Below are positions 29,738-39,886 of a stretch of 64,000 bases of DNA, piece by piece. The first letter of the stretch is position 1. The number at the start of each line of letters is the position of its first letter. The notes under the pieces were generated by a model. The model was not told where the DNA came from, did not search any database, and saw only the letters and a list, made by a program, of their open reading frames with translations. Source of the stretch: Erythrobacter litoralis HTCC2594 (lineage in GTDB: Bacteria > Pseudomonadota > Alphaproteobacteria > Sphingomonadales > Sphingomonadaceae); the NCBI RefSeq assembly GCF_000013005.1, contig NC_007722.1, forward strand, positions 1,183,501 through 1,247,500, given 5' to 3'. Position numbers and translations under genes: made by a program.

Positions 29738-32431
29738 ATGTCCCAGACTGTCTATCCTTTCGGTGGAAATGCAAAGTCGGACGACCCGCGCGCCAAGGAC
29801 AAGACGATCGTCGGGGGCAAGGGCGCGAACCTCGCCGAGATGGCCGAGATCGGCCTGCCGGTCCCACCGGGCTTCACGATCACCACCGAAGAATGCCTCG
29901 ACTATCTCGAGCATGGCGCGGACCCTTCGACTGAGCTCAGGGCAGGCTTCGCCGAAAAGCTGCGTCATGACGTCACTTCCGCGCTCGGCCATATCGAAGC
30001 AACGGTCGGTAAGCGCCTGGGTGACAAGGACGATCCGCTGCTGGTTTCGGTAAGGTCGGGTGCGGCGATCTCTATGCCCGGCATGATGGACACGGTCCTC
30101 AATCTCGGCCTCAACGACGAGACGGTCGAGGGGTTGGCGCAGGTGAGCGGCGACGAGCGCTTCGCCTGGGACAGCTATCGCCGCTTCATCCAGATGTACT
30201 CCGATGTCGTCCTCGGGATCGACCATGGCCTGTTCGAGGAAGCACTCGAAATCGCCAAGGAAGACAAGGACCTGTACGCCGATACGGAGATGTCGGCAGA
30301 AGAGTGGAAGGAACTCGTCGCCGAGTACAAGCAGATCGCGGCGGACGAGCGGGGCGGGGAGCCGTTCCCGCAAGATGTGACCGAACAGCTCTGGGGCGCG
30401 ATCCGCGCGGTATTCGACAGCTGGGACAGCGAAAGGGCGAAAATATACCGCCGTCTCAACGACATACCGCACGACATGGGCACGGCGGTGAACGTTCAGG
30501 CCATGGTCTTCGGCAATATGGGCGACACCTCGGCCACCGGTGTCGCCTTCACACGTGACCCGGCGACAGGCGAGAAGTCCTATTACGGCGAATTTCTGAT
30601 CAACGCGCAGGGCGAAGACGTGGTGGCGGGCATCCGCACTCCGCAGTATCTCACCAAGGCCGCGCGCGAAGCCGCCGGGGCCGATAAGCCGAGCATGGAA
30701 GAGGCGATGCCCGAAGCCTATGCCGAACTCGCCCGCGTATTCGACCTTCTTGAGCAACACTATCGCGACATGCAGGATATCGAGTTCACCGTGGAGCGCG
30801 GTCACCTGTGGATGCTGCAAACGCGGACCGGCAAGCGGACCGCCAAGGCTGCTCTCAAGCTGGCGGTCGACATGGCGGATGAAGGGCTGATCGACGAAAA
30901 GACCGCGATCCTGCGGGTCGATCCCATGGCGCTCGACCAGCTGCTCCACCCGACACTCGATCCCGACGCTCCGCGCGATGTGCTGACCACCGGTCTGCCG
31001 GCTTCTCCGGGCGCGGCGGCGGGCAAGATCGTGCTCGATGCAGACACCGCCGAACAATGGGCCGGGCGGGGTGAGAGCGTGATCCTGGTGCGGGTCGAGA
31101 CCAGCCCCGAAGACATCCATGGCATGCACGCTGCGACGGGAATCCTGACTGCGCGTGGCGGCATGACGTCGCACGCCGCCGTCGTGGCGCGCGGGATGGG
31201 GCGGCCCTGTGTGTCGGGAGCTTCTGCCGTCGTGATCGACCGCGCCAAGCGTTTGCTCAAAATCGGATCGCGCGATTTGAAGGAAGGGGACCTCATCACG
31301 CTCGACGGCGCGAAGGGTCAGGTGATGGCGGGCGAGGTCGCGACGATCGAGCCTGAACTCGCGGGCGATTTCGGCACGCTGATGGAATGGGCCGACAAAC
31401 ATCGCCGGATGCGCGTGCGGACCAATGCCGAAACCCCCAATGACTGTAGGATGGCGCGGCAATTCGGGGCCGAGGGTATCGGCCTGTGCCGCACCGAACA
31501 CATGTTCTTCGATGCCGGTCGCATCAGCGCCGTGCGTGAAATGATCCTCGCCGATGACGAGAACGGTCGCCGTGCCGCGCTCGACAAGCTGCTGCCCGAG
31601 CAACGCAAGGACTTCCACGAGATTTTCGAGGTCATGAAGGGGCTATCCTGCACGATCCGGCTGCTCGATCCGCCGCTGCACGAATTCTTGCCACATGGTG
31701 ATGCCGAATTCGAAGATTTGGCAGCAACTACAGGGCATTCGGTCGAGCACTTGAAGCGTCGGGCGGGGGAGCTTCACGAGTTTAATCCCATGCTAGGGCA
31801 CCGTGGGTGTCGCCTCGGCATCACCTATCCCGAGATCTACGAGATGCAGGCGCGGGCGATTTTCGAAGCGGCCTGCGACGTGAAGGCGGCTTCCGGCGAA
31901 GCGCCGTTGCCTGAAGTGATGATCCCGCTGGTGGTGACCAGGCGCGAGCTGGAGATTCTTCGCGCGCTGGTGGAGCGGGTTGCTGGCGACGTCTTCGGCG
32001 AAAAGGGCACCGTGGTCGATTACCTTGTCGGCACCATGATCGAGCTGCCCCGGGCCGCGCTGATGGCGGGTGAGATTGCCGAGGAAGCCCGCTTCTTCTC
32101 CTTCGGAACCAATGACTTGACCCAGACGACTCTCGGCGTTTCGAGGGACGATGCGAGCAGGTTCCTCGGGCCTTACGTCGATCGCGGCATCTTCGCCCGC
32201 GATCCTTTCGTCAGTCTCGATATCGATGGCGTCGGCCAGCTGGTGACTATGGCGGCGGAGCGCGGCCGCGCGACCCGCGGCGACATCAAGCTCGGCATCT
32301 GCGGCGAACATGGCGGCGATCCGGCGAGCATCCGTTTCTGCGAAGAAACCGGGCTCGATTACGTTTCCGCTTCGCCGTATCGCGTTCCCATCGCACGGCT
32401 CGCAGCGGCGCAGGCATCGCTCGGAAAATAG
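29738..32431 (+). CDS. ppdK: Pyruvate, phosphate dikinase
   Basis: The enzyme interconverts pyruvate, ATP and phosphate with PEP, AMP and pyrophosphate, and supports gluconeogenesis. The protein has 897 residues from the ATG at 29738, with AGGAAA upstream; the frame open to 29681 is not homologous. The ATP-grasp domain (GGKGANLAEM, VSVRSGAAISMPGMMDTVLNLG) is followed by the swivelling His domain (GILTARGGMTSHAAVVARGMG, phospho-His in the SHA motif). The TIM-barrel PEP/pyruvate domain has FSFGTNDLTQTTLG and GICGEHGGDP. Residues 62-70 (DPSTELRAG) derive from a short repeat-like sequence at 29923-29949. Confidence 0.97.
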   Translation: MSQTVYPFGGNAKSDDPRAKDKTIVGGKGANLAEMAEIGLPVPPGFTITTEECLDYLEHGADPSTELRAGFAEKLRHDVTSALGHIEATVGKRLGDKDDPLLVSVRSGAAISMPGMMDTVLNLGLNDETVEGLAQVSGDERFAWDSYRRFIQMYSDVVLGIDHGLFEEALEIAKEDKDLYADTEMSAEEWKELVAEYKQIAADERGGEPFPQDVTEQLWGAIRAVFDSWDSERAKIYRRLNDIPHDMGTAVNVQAMVFGNMGDTSATGVAFTRDPATGEKSYYGEFLINAQGEDVVAGIRTPQYLTKAAREAAGADKPSMEEAMPEAYAELARVFDLLEQHYRDMQDIEFTVERGHLWMLQTRTGKRTAKAALKLAVDMADEGLIDEKTAILRVDPMALDQLLHPTLDPDAPRDVLTTGLPASPGAAAGKIVLDADTAEQWAGRGESVILVRVETSPEDIHGMHAATGILTARGGMTSHAAVVARGMGRPCVSGASAVVIDRAKRLLKIGSRDLKEGDLITLDGAKGQVMAGEVATIEPELAGDFGTLMEWADKHRRMRVRTNAETPNDCRMARQFGAEGIGLCRTEHMFFDAGRISAVREMILADDENGRRAALDKLLPEQRKDFHEIFEVMKGLSCTIRLLDPPLHEFLPHGDAEFEDLAATTGHSVEHLKRRAGELHEFNPMLGHRGCRLGITYPEIYEMQARAIFEAACDVKAASGEAPLPEVMIPLVVTRRELEILRALVERVAGDVFGEKGTVVDYLVGTMIELPRAALMAGEIAEEARFFSFGTNDLTQTTLGVSRDDASRFLGPYVDRGIFARDPFVSLDIDGVGQLVTMAAERGRATRGDIKLGICGEHGGDPASIRFCEETGLDYVSASPYRVPIARLAAAQASLGK
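29923..29949. repeat. Half-copy of a dispersed CCCTTCGAC...GCTCAGGGC repeat inside ppdK
   Basis: CCCTTCGACTGAGCTCAGGG at 29923-29942, followed by CAGGCTT, resembles the dispersed inverted-repeat family whose full paired form lies at 60657-60747. It is read in frame as DPSTELRAG within the ATP-grasp domain. The identity to the other copy is partial, so this is a resemblance rather than a proven shared origin. Confidence 0.55.
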
Positions 32432-32432
32432 C

Positions 32433-33185
32433 CTATTTCCAGCCTGTTAGAACAAGTATTTCGAAAGTCTCGGCGACTTTCCCGTCGCCGTCCCGCATTC
32501 CGGCAAATGCTCTTAACGCGCGCTGCCATGCCTCGCGGGTCAGTGGCGGGACCGCGCTGGCCAGCGACCGCGTAAGCCCGTGATCGCGCAGGTCCGCGAT
32601 CATCCTTTCGAGCGAGGAGTAGCGCACCTTGACCGGATAGCTGTCGACCACCTGCCGCGAAAAGCCCGCGCGTTGCAGCAGGCCCGTCGCCGCGCGATTG
32701 TCGACCAGCGGATGCATCCGCGCCGCCGGTCGGTCACCGTCGGCGGCGAGCATGAGCTCGCGCAGGACTGGCTGGCTCCCCGCTCCCGGAAAGGCGGCGA
32801 TAAACAGTCCGCCCGGCTTCAGCGCGTCGCGGGCATGGATCAGCGCGCCGGGCAGGTCGTTGACCACCCCGAGACCAAGCAGGTGCACGATGAGGTCGAA
32901 AGTTTCGCTGGACCCCGGCTGCTCTTCGTCGAACTCACCCAACAGACCGATCTTGCCCTCAACGCCCTGTCTTGCGAGCCAGGCTGGCAAGCGCCCGGTG
33001 ACGTCGCCGATGACGAGTGCGGACCCGATCTCGTGGCGCATGAACTCGAGCCGCTCGATCACATCGTCGGCCATCGCCTCGACCAGGTAGTTCGCGCTGC
33101 CGGCCCGCTCTTGCCGTGACCGCGCGCGCGCCCATTTGGCGGCGGCCTGCCGCCGGGAAAAGATGGTGGGAGGCGTATGAGCCAT
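32433..33185 (-). CDS. SAM-dependent methyltransferase (BioC/NDUFAF5-like)
   Basis: The protein has 250 residues from the ATG at 33185 (MAHTPPTIFSRR). A 72-residue upstream extension in frame reads into the comF promoter and is not conserved. It opens with IFSRRQAAAKWARARS, as in the NDUFAF5/BioC-like alphaproteobacterial family. The Rossmann motif is degenerate (ALVIGDVTGRLPAWL), and motif II is FDLIVHLLGLGVVNDLPGAL. NDUFAF5 homologues hydroxylate or modify a complex I subunit in mitochondria. The bacterial role is unclear. It is divergent from comF, with 53 bp between the starts. Confidence 0.8.
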   Translation of the reverse strand: MAHTPPTIFSRRQAAAKWARARSRQERAGSANYLVEAMADDVIERLEFMRHEIGSALVIGDVTGRLPAWLARQGVEGKIGLLGEFDEEQPGSSETFDLIVHLLGLGVVNDLPGALIHARDALKPGGLFIAAFPGAGSQPVLRELMLAADGDRPAARMHPLVDNRAATGLLQRAGFSRQVVDSYPVKVRYSSLERMIADLRDHGLTRSLASAVPPLTREAWQRALRAFAGMRDGDGKVAETFEILVLTGWK

Positions 33186-33238
33186 GAAAGTGCCGTGCCG
33201 GTCTTGCTCTCGCAGTGCAACCGGCGCAGCATAGAAAA

Positions 33239-34030
33239 ATGAACGCGCTGCGTCTTCTCGGCGACTCGCTCGCTCCCGCAGTGGACCTGGTCTATCCGCC
33301 GCGTTGCCCGTGTTGCGGGGATGGCATCGAGCGGCAGGAGGGGCTGTGTCTGGACTGCTGGCAAGGGCTTGTGCTCCTCGGAGAACCAAGCTGTGCCACA
33401 TGTCGGCGCCCCATCCGCAATAGCGGCGCCGAGGAAGGAGCTGTTTGCGCAGCCTGCCTGGCCGATCCGCCGCGCCATTCCGGCATTTATGCCGCGACGC
33501 TGTACAATGACACCTCGCGCAGATTGGTGCTGGCCTTCAAGCACGGTCGACGCATTGCGCTGGCAAGGATGATGGCGAAGCTGATCCAGAGGCGCCTTCC
33601 GGATCCAGGCGGGGGTTGTCTGCTGATTCCCGTACCCCTCCATCGAAGGAGGCTTTGGGTGAGAGGCTACAATCAGGCCGCGCTACTTGCACAGGAACTA
33701 GGCAGAATCGGTGCCGGAGTGGTCGCGGTAGATGCCTTGCGCCGGACGAAGGCCACGCCCTCGCTGGGAGGTCTCGGGCGGAAGGCGCGCGAAAGGGCGT
33801 TGTCGGGCGCGATCGCAATCGCTCCGGCCTGGCAGCAGAAAATTGCCGGAAGGGATGTCCTACTCGTCGATGACGTCGTAACGAGCGGCGCAACCAGCGA
33901 GCGTTGCACCCGCGTCTTGCTGAAAGCGGGCGCGAAAAGCGTTCGCATCGCAAGTTTCACCCGGGTATTGAGCGAGATCGAATGGCAGGCGAAAACTTCG
34001 ATGGAAAACGAAACGCCCGAGGTCCGCTAA
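33239..34030 (+). CDS. comF: ComF family phosphoribosyltransferase-like protein
   Basis: The protein has 263 residues from the ATG at 33239. An N-terminal zinc-ribbon-like region has CPCCGDGIE...CLDCW and CATCRRPI...CAACL. It is followed by a type I phosphoribosyltransferase domain with IPVPLHRRRLWVRGYNQAALLA and the PRPP motif DVLLVDDVVTSGATSE. ComF proteins are linked to DNA uptake in naturally competent species and are widespread elsewhere with unknown role. A hairpin spans the stop codon (34014-34041). Confidence 0.9.
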   Translation: MNALRLLGDSLAPAVDLVYPPRCPCCGDGIERQEGLCLDCWQGLVLLGEPSCATCRRPIRNSGAEEGAVCAACLADPPRHSGIYAATLYNDTSRRLVLAFKHGRRIALARMMAKLIQRRLPDPGGGCLLIPVPLHRRRLWVRGYNQAALLAQELGRIGAGVVAVDALRRTKATPSLGGLGRKARERALSGAIAIAPAWQQKIAGRDVLLVDDVVTSGATSERCTRVLLKAGAKSVRIASFTRVLSEIEWQAKTSMENETPEVR

Positions 34031-34041
34031 GACCCCGGGCG
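34014..34041 (+). terminator. Hairpin spanning the comF stop, possible terminator
   Basis: CGCCCGAGGTC, CGCTAA and GACCCCGGGCG form an 11-bp stem with one mismatch, and the TAA stop sits in the loop. No T tract follows, so intrinsic termination is doubtful. It may be Rho-assisted or protect the transcript end. Confidence 0.4.
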
Positions 34042-34343
34042 CCACGTGACGAAATTTGTCGGACCCGGCGGCCGTCCCCCGATGGCCGCGCGAGGGTCCA
34101 GTCCCTCATCGTCTTGCCGAAACGGCATCACCCCCATGATGCACTGTCCCGGTTACCCCCTGAACTTGGCTTTCGCCCGAATTCCGGTGGACGGCGAACA
34201 AACGCCGTGACCGCATGTGTTCCATTCATCTGGCGGTCAGCATAGGGGGATTGCGCACCGCGTCCGATTTTGAGACCGAATTGTTGTGTTCGTGCAACAA
34301 AACTGTCGCATTGATCCAAGCCCAGCAACGATGAGGCGAAAGC
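34042..34343. other. Structured intergenic region upstream of hisI, no gene seen
   Basis: The roughly 300 bases between comF and hisI hold no coding frame I trust but many short inverted repeats. Among them are GAGGG/CCCTC (34092-34107), TGCCG/CGGCA (34115-34127), ACGGCG/CGCCGT (34192-34209), TGACCGC/GCGGTCA (34208-34239) and TTGTTG/CAACAA near 34281. I compared it mentally with SRP, 6S, tmRNA and RNase P RNA and found no defining motif. It could be a long hisI leader or an unknown small RNA. Confidence 0.45.
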
Positions 34344-34721
34344 ATGAGCGAGATTTCTGCCGAAGAGCGCGAAAGCGGAACGGTCTTCGCACCGAAATTC
34401 GATTCGGACGGCTTGCTGACAGCGGTGGTGCAACATGTCGATACTCGCGAAGTTCTGATGGTGGCTTTCATGAATGCGGATGCGCTGGACGCAACCCGGA
34501 AGACGGGAATTGCGCATTTCTTTTCGCGATCGCGGCAGACATTGTGGAAGAAGGGCGGGACCTCGGGAAATACCTTGGCGGTCAGCCAGGTGCTGGTCGA
34601 TTGCGACCAGGATGCGGTCATTCTGCTGGTCGAACCGGCCGGGCCAGCTTGCCACACGGGGGCGCGGACATGCTTCTATCGCGAACTGGATTGCGGCGCT
34701 CTCCAAGACGTAAGAACTTGA
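34344..34721 (+). CDS. hisI: Phosphoribosyl-AMP cyclohydrolase
   Basis: The enzyme opens the purine ring of phosphoribosyl-AMP in histidine synthesis. The protein has 125 residues, typical of stand-alone HisI without the HisE domain. Metal-site motifs are VLVDCDQDAVILLVEP (the CxQD segment) and GPACHTGARTCFYREL with two Cys. The start ATG follows GAGGCGAAAGC. It is isolated from other his genes. Confidence 0.97.
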   Translation: MSEISAEERESGTVFAPKFDSDGLLTAVVQHVDTREVLMVAFMNADALDATRKTGIAHFFSRSRQTLWKKGGTSGNTLAVSQVLVDCDQDAVILLVEPAGPACHTGARTCFYRELDCGALQDVRT

Positions 34722-34747
34722 CCTTTACGTAAAGGGCATGTACCGAT
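34718..34747 (+). promoter_or_regulatory. MerR-type promoter with perfect 14-bp palindrome
   Basis: TTGACC (34718-34723) looks like a -35 box. It overlaps the perfect palindrome CCTTTACGTAAAGG (34722-34735), and a weak -10-like TACCGAT lies at 34741-34747. Placing the dyad between -35 and -10 is the hallmark of MerR-family promoters. The TTTACGTAAA core is like the LiuR-type motif of fatty- and branched-chain acid regulators. Confidence 0.6.
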
Positions 34748-34753
34748 CGACGC

Positions 34754-35194
34754 ATGGCAAACGTCGCATCGAAAGAATCGAGAGCGCATTCCGGCGCTCA
34801 TCTCGAACGGCCGGACAAGCTGTCGCGCGAGCATTTCAGCATCTCCGATCTCACCAGCGAGTTCGAATGCACTGCACGCGCACTGCGGTTCTACGAGGAC
34901 GAGGGCCTGATCAATCCCTCTCGCGTCGGCATGACCCGCGTCTATTCCAAGCGCGACCGGGCGCGGCTCGCCTGGATCATGCGCGCCAAGAACGTCGGTT
35001 TCAGCCTCGGCGAGATCAAGGAAATGATCGACCTCTACGACTTGGATGACGGCCGCGTGGAGCAGCGCCGCGTCACGGTAGAAAAGTGCAGGACGCACAT
35101 CGCCAAGCTCAAGCGCCAGCGTGCCGATATCGATTCCTCGATCAAGGAACTTACCGAATTCGTCGCCCAGATCGAGGCTCTCGACCTGGGCTGA
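34754..35194 (+). CDS. MerR-family regulator (LiuR-like)
   Basis: The protein has 146 residues. After a leader of about 25 residues, the MerR wHTH reads FSISDLTSEFECTARALRFYEDEGLINPSRVGMTRVYSKRDRARL. A dimerising coiled coil follows (about 105-140) and there is no C-terminal metal-binding Cys pair, so it is not a metal sensor. Its own promoter carries a perfect CCTTTACGTAAAGG operator. With the acyl-CoA dehydrogenase 51 bp downstream, it probably controls fatty or branched-chain acyl-CoA breakdown, like LiuR, with an acyl-CoA as ligand. Confidence 0.88.
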   Translation: MANVASKESRAHSGAHLERPDKLSREHFSISDLTSEFECTARALRFYEDEGLINPSRVGMTRVYSKRDRARLAWIMRAKNVGFSLGEIKEMIDLYDLDDGRVEQRRVTVEKCRTHIAKLKRQRADIDSSIKELTEFVAQIEALDLG

Positions 35195-35245
35195 CACCGC
35201 TTCGAGCGGCCCCCGACTCACACTCCCATTGCCGAAGGACGCCCA

Positions 35246-37051
<1,806 letters not shown>

Positions 37052-37074
37052 TCGCATTCAAGGATCGTCACGCA

Positions 37075-37108
37075 AGAGGGCTCGCAGCGATGCGGGCCCT
37101 CTTCATTT
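37075..37108 (+). terminator. Rho-independent terminator of the acyl-CoA dehydrogenase gene
   Basis: AGAGGGCTCGCA, GCGA and TGCGGGCCCTCT form a 12-bp stem with one G-U pair, followed by TCATTT. It lies 23 bp after the stop and just before the convergent cysK end. Confidence 0.75.
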
Positions 37109-37119
37109 GCGGAGACCGC

Positions 37120-38040
37120 TCACTCCTCCGGTAGAAAGTCCGGCACGCTCAGATACCGCTCGCCGGTATCGTAGTTGAAGCCCAGCACCCGTGAGCCAGC
37201 CTCAAGTTCCGGCAGCTTTTTCGCAATCGCCGCCAGCGTCGCGCCGCTCGAAATACCCACCAGCATGCCTTCCTCGGCAGCGGCGCGGCGGGCCATGTCC
37301 TTGGCAGCCTCGGCATCGACCTGGATCGCGCCGTCGATCGATTGTGTGTGCAGGTTGCCTGGGATGAAGCCTGCGCCGATGCCTTGGATCGGGTGCGGGC
37401 CGGGCTGGCCGCCATTGATGACGGGGGAGAGCTCGGGCTCGACACCATAGGCCTTCATGCCGCTCCAGTGGCGCTTCAGCTCTTCGGCGCAGCCGGTCAG
37501 GTGGCCGCCCGTGCCGACGCCGGTGATCATCACATCGATCGGCGCATCCTTGAAGTCCTCGAGGATTTCCTTGGCCGTTGTCCGAACGTGGACCTTCCAG
37601 TTGCTCTCGTTGTCGAACTGGCTCGGCATCCATGCGCCGTCGGTCTGCGCGACAAGCTCGGTCGCGCGCTCGATCGCGCCCTTCATGCCCCTGGCCTTGT
37701 CGGTCAGGTCGAAGCTGGCACCATAGGCCAGCATCAGGCGGCGGCGCTCGAGGCTCATGCTTTCAGGCATGACCAGCACGAGCTTGTAGCCCTTGACCGC
37801 AGCGACCATGGCGAGGCCGATGCCGGTGTTGCCGCTGGTCGGTTCGATGATCGTGCCCCCCGGCTTGAGCGCGCCGGAAGCTTCCGCATCCTCGATCATG
37901 GCGAGCGCAATGCGGTCTTTGATCGATCCGCCGGGATTGGCCCGCTCCGACTTGATCCAGACCTCATGGTCCGGAAACAGCTTGCTCATGCGGATATGCG
38001 GCGTGTTGCCGATGGTTTGAAGGATGGTGTCGGCTTTCAT
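37120..38040 (-). CDS. cysK: Cysteine synthase A
   Basis: The PLP enzyme makes cysteine from O-acetylserine and sulfide. The protein has 306 residues. It contains [18 protein letters not shown] with the PLP lysine, [14 protein letters not shown], the phosphate-loop [10 protein letters not shown], and [10 protein letters not shown]. The C-terminus ends with the short tail VPDFLPEE. It lies 27 bp downstream of the MFS transporter gene on the same strand, so they may be co-transcribed. Confidence 0.96.
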   Translation of the reverse strand: MKADTILQTIGNTPHIRMSKLFPDHEVWIKSERANPGGSIKDRIALAMIEDAEASGALKPGGTIIEPTSGNTGIGLAMVAAVKGYKLVLVMPESMSLERRRLMLAYGASFDLTDKARGMKGAIERATELVAQTDGAWMPSQFDNESNWKVHVRTTAKEILEDFKDAPIDVMITGVGTGGHLTGCAEELKRHWSGMKAYGVEPELSPVINGGQPGPHPIQGIGAGFIPGNLHTQSIDGAIQVDAEAAKDMARRAAAEEGMLVGISSGATLAAIAKKLPELEAGSRVLGFNYDTGERYLSVPDFLPEE

Positions 38041-38067
38041 GGCGTATTCTCCCGGGGGTCGGTTCTG

Positions 38068-39366
38068 TTACGAATCACTCTTAGACAATTCCGGCGGCGG
38101 ATCGAAAGTCTTCGTTGTCCGCAGCACGGGAAACAGCCGTGACCAGGCCGCGACCGTGACAATGGCGCCGATCCCGCCGGCAACGACCGCACCGACCGGC
38201 CCGATGATGCTGGCCAGCGTGCCGGAAAAGGCATCGCCGCCTTCGTTGGACGCGCCGATGGTCAGCAAGGACACGCTGGAGACGCGGCCGCGCTTGTCGT
38301 CTGGCGTGTGCAACTGGATGAGCGATTGGCGGATATAGACGCTGAACATGTCGGCCGCGCCGACGATGAACAGCATCGCGAGGCTGAGCGGCATGGAGGT
38401 CGAAAGGCCAAAGATGACGGTAGCGATCCCGAAGACGAAGACCGCCCATAGCATCTTGGGCCCGACATTGGTCTCGAGCGGGCGGAAACTGAAATACATC
38501 GCGGTCAGAGCGGCTCCGACGGCAGGGGCCATGGCAAGCTGGCTCAGTCCCGTGGCACCGACCTGGAGAATGTCGCGGGCATAGACCGGGAAGAGCGCGG
38601 TGGCTCCGGCAAGAAATACCGCGAGGAGGTCGAGCGTGATCGCGCCGAGTACCATTTTATTCCGGCCGACATATTTGAGCCCGTCAACGATCTGGCCGAT
38701 CGGGCGCTGGTCCTTGCGCACGGCAGGTTGTGGGACCTTGCCGATAAAGCTCAGGGCAATGATCGAGGTCGCGAAAAGCGCGGTCGCTATGCCGTAGGGC
38801 AGGGCGGGGTCGACGACATAGAGATACCCACCCAGCGCCGGCCCGACGATCATGCCGAATTGCCACGCAATGCTCGACAGGGCGATAGCATTGGGCAGGA
38901 TCGCTTTCGGCACAAGGTTGGGCGCGAGAGCGGACAAGGCTGGCCCGGCGAAAGCGCGCGCGATGCCCAGCAGGATCGCCACCACGAAGAGCCAGGGCAG
39001 CGAGATCGAGCCAGAAAGCGTGAGCCACGCCAGTAGCGCAGAGCATCCAAGCTGCATGGCGACGGTCAGACGTGCGATATTGCGACGGTCGAACTGATCG
39101 GCGGCCAATCCTACAAATGGAGTGAGGATGAAAAGAGGCAAGAACTGAAGCAGCCCGATCAGCGCCAGTTGGCCTGAAGCCGCCGCGACGTCCATCCCGC
39201 TATCGCGCGCAAGGTTGTATGTCTGCCACCCGATGATCAGCAACATGGCATATTGCGCCAGCGTCATCGCGAGGCGACTCAGCCAGTAGGCGCGGAAATT
39301 GGCAACCTTGAACGGGTGGGATGGCTGGCTGGGTGGTTGCGTGCTGTCTCTCACGCCGCGCGCCAT
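38068..39366 (-). CDS. MFS transporter (MFS_3/EntS-like)
   Basis: The protein has 432 residues and about twelve hydrophobic segments. The sequence VGLAADQFDRRNIARLTVA between helices 2 and 3 matches the MFS motif A (GxLaDrxgRr). FRAYWLSRLAMTLAQYAMLLIIGWQTYNLARDSG near the start is typical of the MFS_3 group, which includes the enterobactin exporter EntS. It is an inner-membrane exporter of unknown substrate. cysK follows 27 bp downstream. The two are not obviously related in function. Confidence 0.9.
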   Translation of the reverse strand: MARGVRDSTQPPSQPSHPFKVANFRAYWLSRLAMTLAQYAMLLIIGWQTYNLARDSGMDVAAASGQLALIGLLQFLPLFILTPFVGLAADQFDRRNIARLTVAMQLGCSALLAWLTLSGSISLPWLFVVAILLGIARAFAGPALSALAPNLVPKAILPNAIALSSIAWQFGMIVGPALGGYLYVVDPALPYGIATALFATSIIALSFIGKVPQPAVRKDQRPIGQIVDGLKYVGRNKMVLGAITLDLLAVFLAGATALFPVYARDILQVGATGLSQLAMAPAVGAALTAMYFSFRPLETNVGPKMLWAVFVFGIATVIFGLSTSMPLSLAMLFIVGAADMFSVYIRQSLIQLHTPDDKRGRVSSVSLLTIGASNEGGDAFSGTLASIIGPVGAVVAGGIGAIVTVAAWSRLFPVLRTTKTFDPPPELSKSDS

Positions 39367-39424
39367 GGCAGGCGCGGGCGGGCGAGGGAAGCAAGATGTT
39401 GTTTAGCGGGTGGGCAGCGTTCGC

Positions 39425-39763
39425 TCAGCGCGGTCTGCGAAGGCGCGGATTGGGCTGCAGTTCGTCTATCATGCCCATGAAATCGTCGATGCGGATGATC
39501 CGCTCGAACTGGAAGCCGGCGCGATTGTCACGCCGCCAGATGCAATAGGCCTCGATGCGCCCGACGATCGGCAAACGGATTATGATGCGGTCGCCGCGCG
39601 ACAGGTCGTGCGCATCGTCGACCATGAAGCCGTGTGCCGACAGGTTGCTGATATGCAGGTTCATATCGCCATGCACGAAGTGCTCGGCGATGACCGGGAA
39701 ATCGACCGGATGACGCGTCGCGCGCCGTTGATCGGTGACTGTGAGCTGCGCTCCGGCTGACAT
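39425..39763 (-). CDS. PilZ domain protein
   Basis: The protein has 112 residues from the ATG at 39763. A TTG six codons upstream would extend it, but a GGAGG sits between, which favours the ATG. The PilZ signature is RRATRHPVDF for the RxxxR half and LHISNLSAHGFMVDDA for the (D/N)xSxxG half, so cyclic-di-GMP binding is expected. It is a single-domain adaptor, as often found in sphingomonads. Target unknown. Confidence 0.9.
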   Translation of the reverse strand: MSAGAQLTVTDQRRATRHPVDFPVIAEHFVHGDMNLHISNLSAHGFMVDDAHDLSRGDRIIIRLPIVGRIEAYCIWRRDNRAGFQFERIIRIDDFMGMIDELQPNPRLRRPR

Positions 39764-39886
39764 GGCTCCACGACCCTCCAAGCTTCTGGTGTGGAGGGCA
39801 CTTATGCCGCCAATTGCCTGAAATTAGGTTAAGCTGCGCTGTCCCGATTTGGCACAAAACCCAGCGTTTCTGCGGGGTTGCGCGGT

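Noticed and set aside
29348..31618. 756-codon minus-strand frame across ppdK and the end of glyS
   Set aside because: Antisense shadow; composition is Asp/His/Arg/Gly-rich without domains, while the plus strand encodes two clear enzymes.
34031..34343. SRP RNA, 6S RNA, tmRNA or RNase P RNA
   Set aside because: A short AGATGAATG match to RNase P RNA occurs on the minus strand, but the other conserved segments are missing, and no defining motif of the other RNAs is present.
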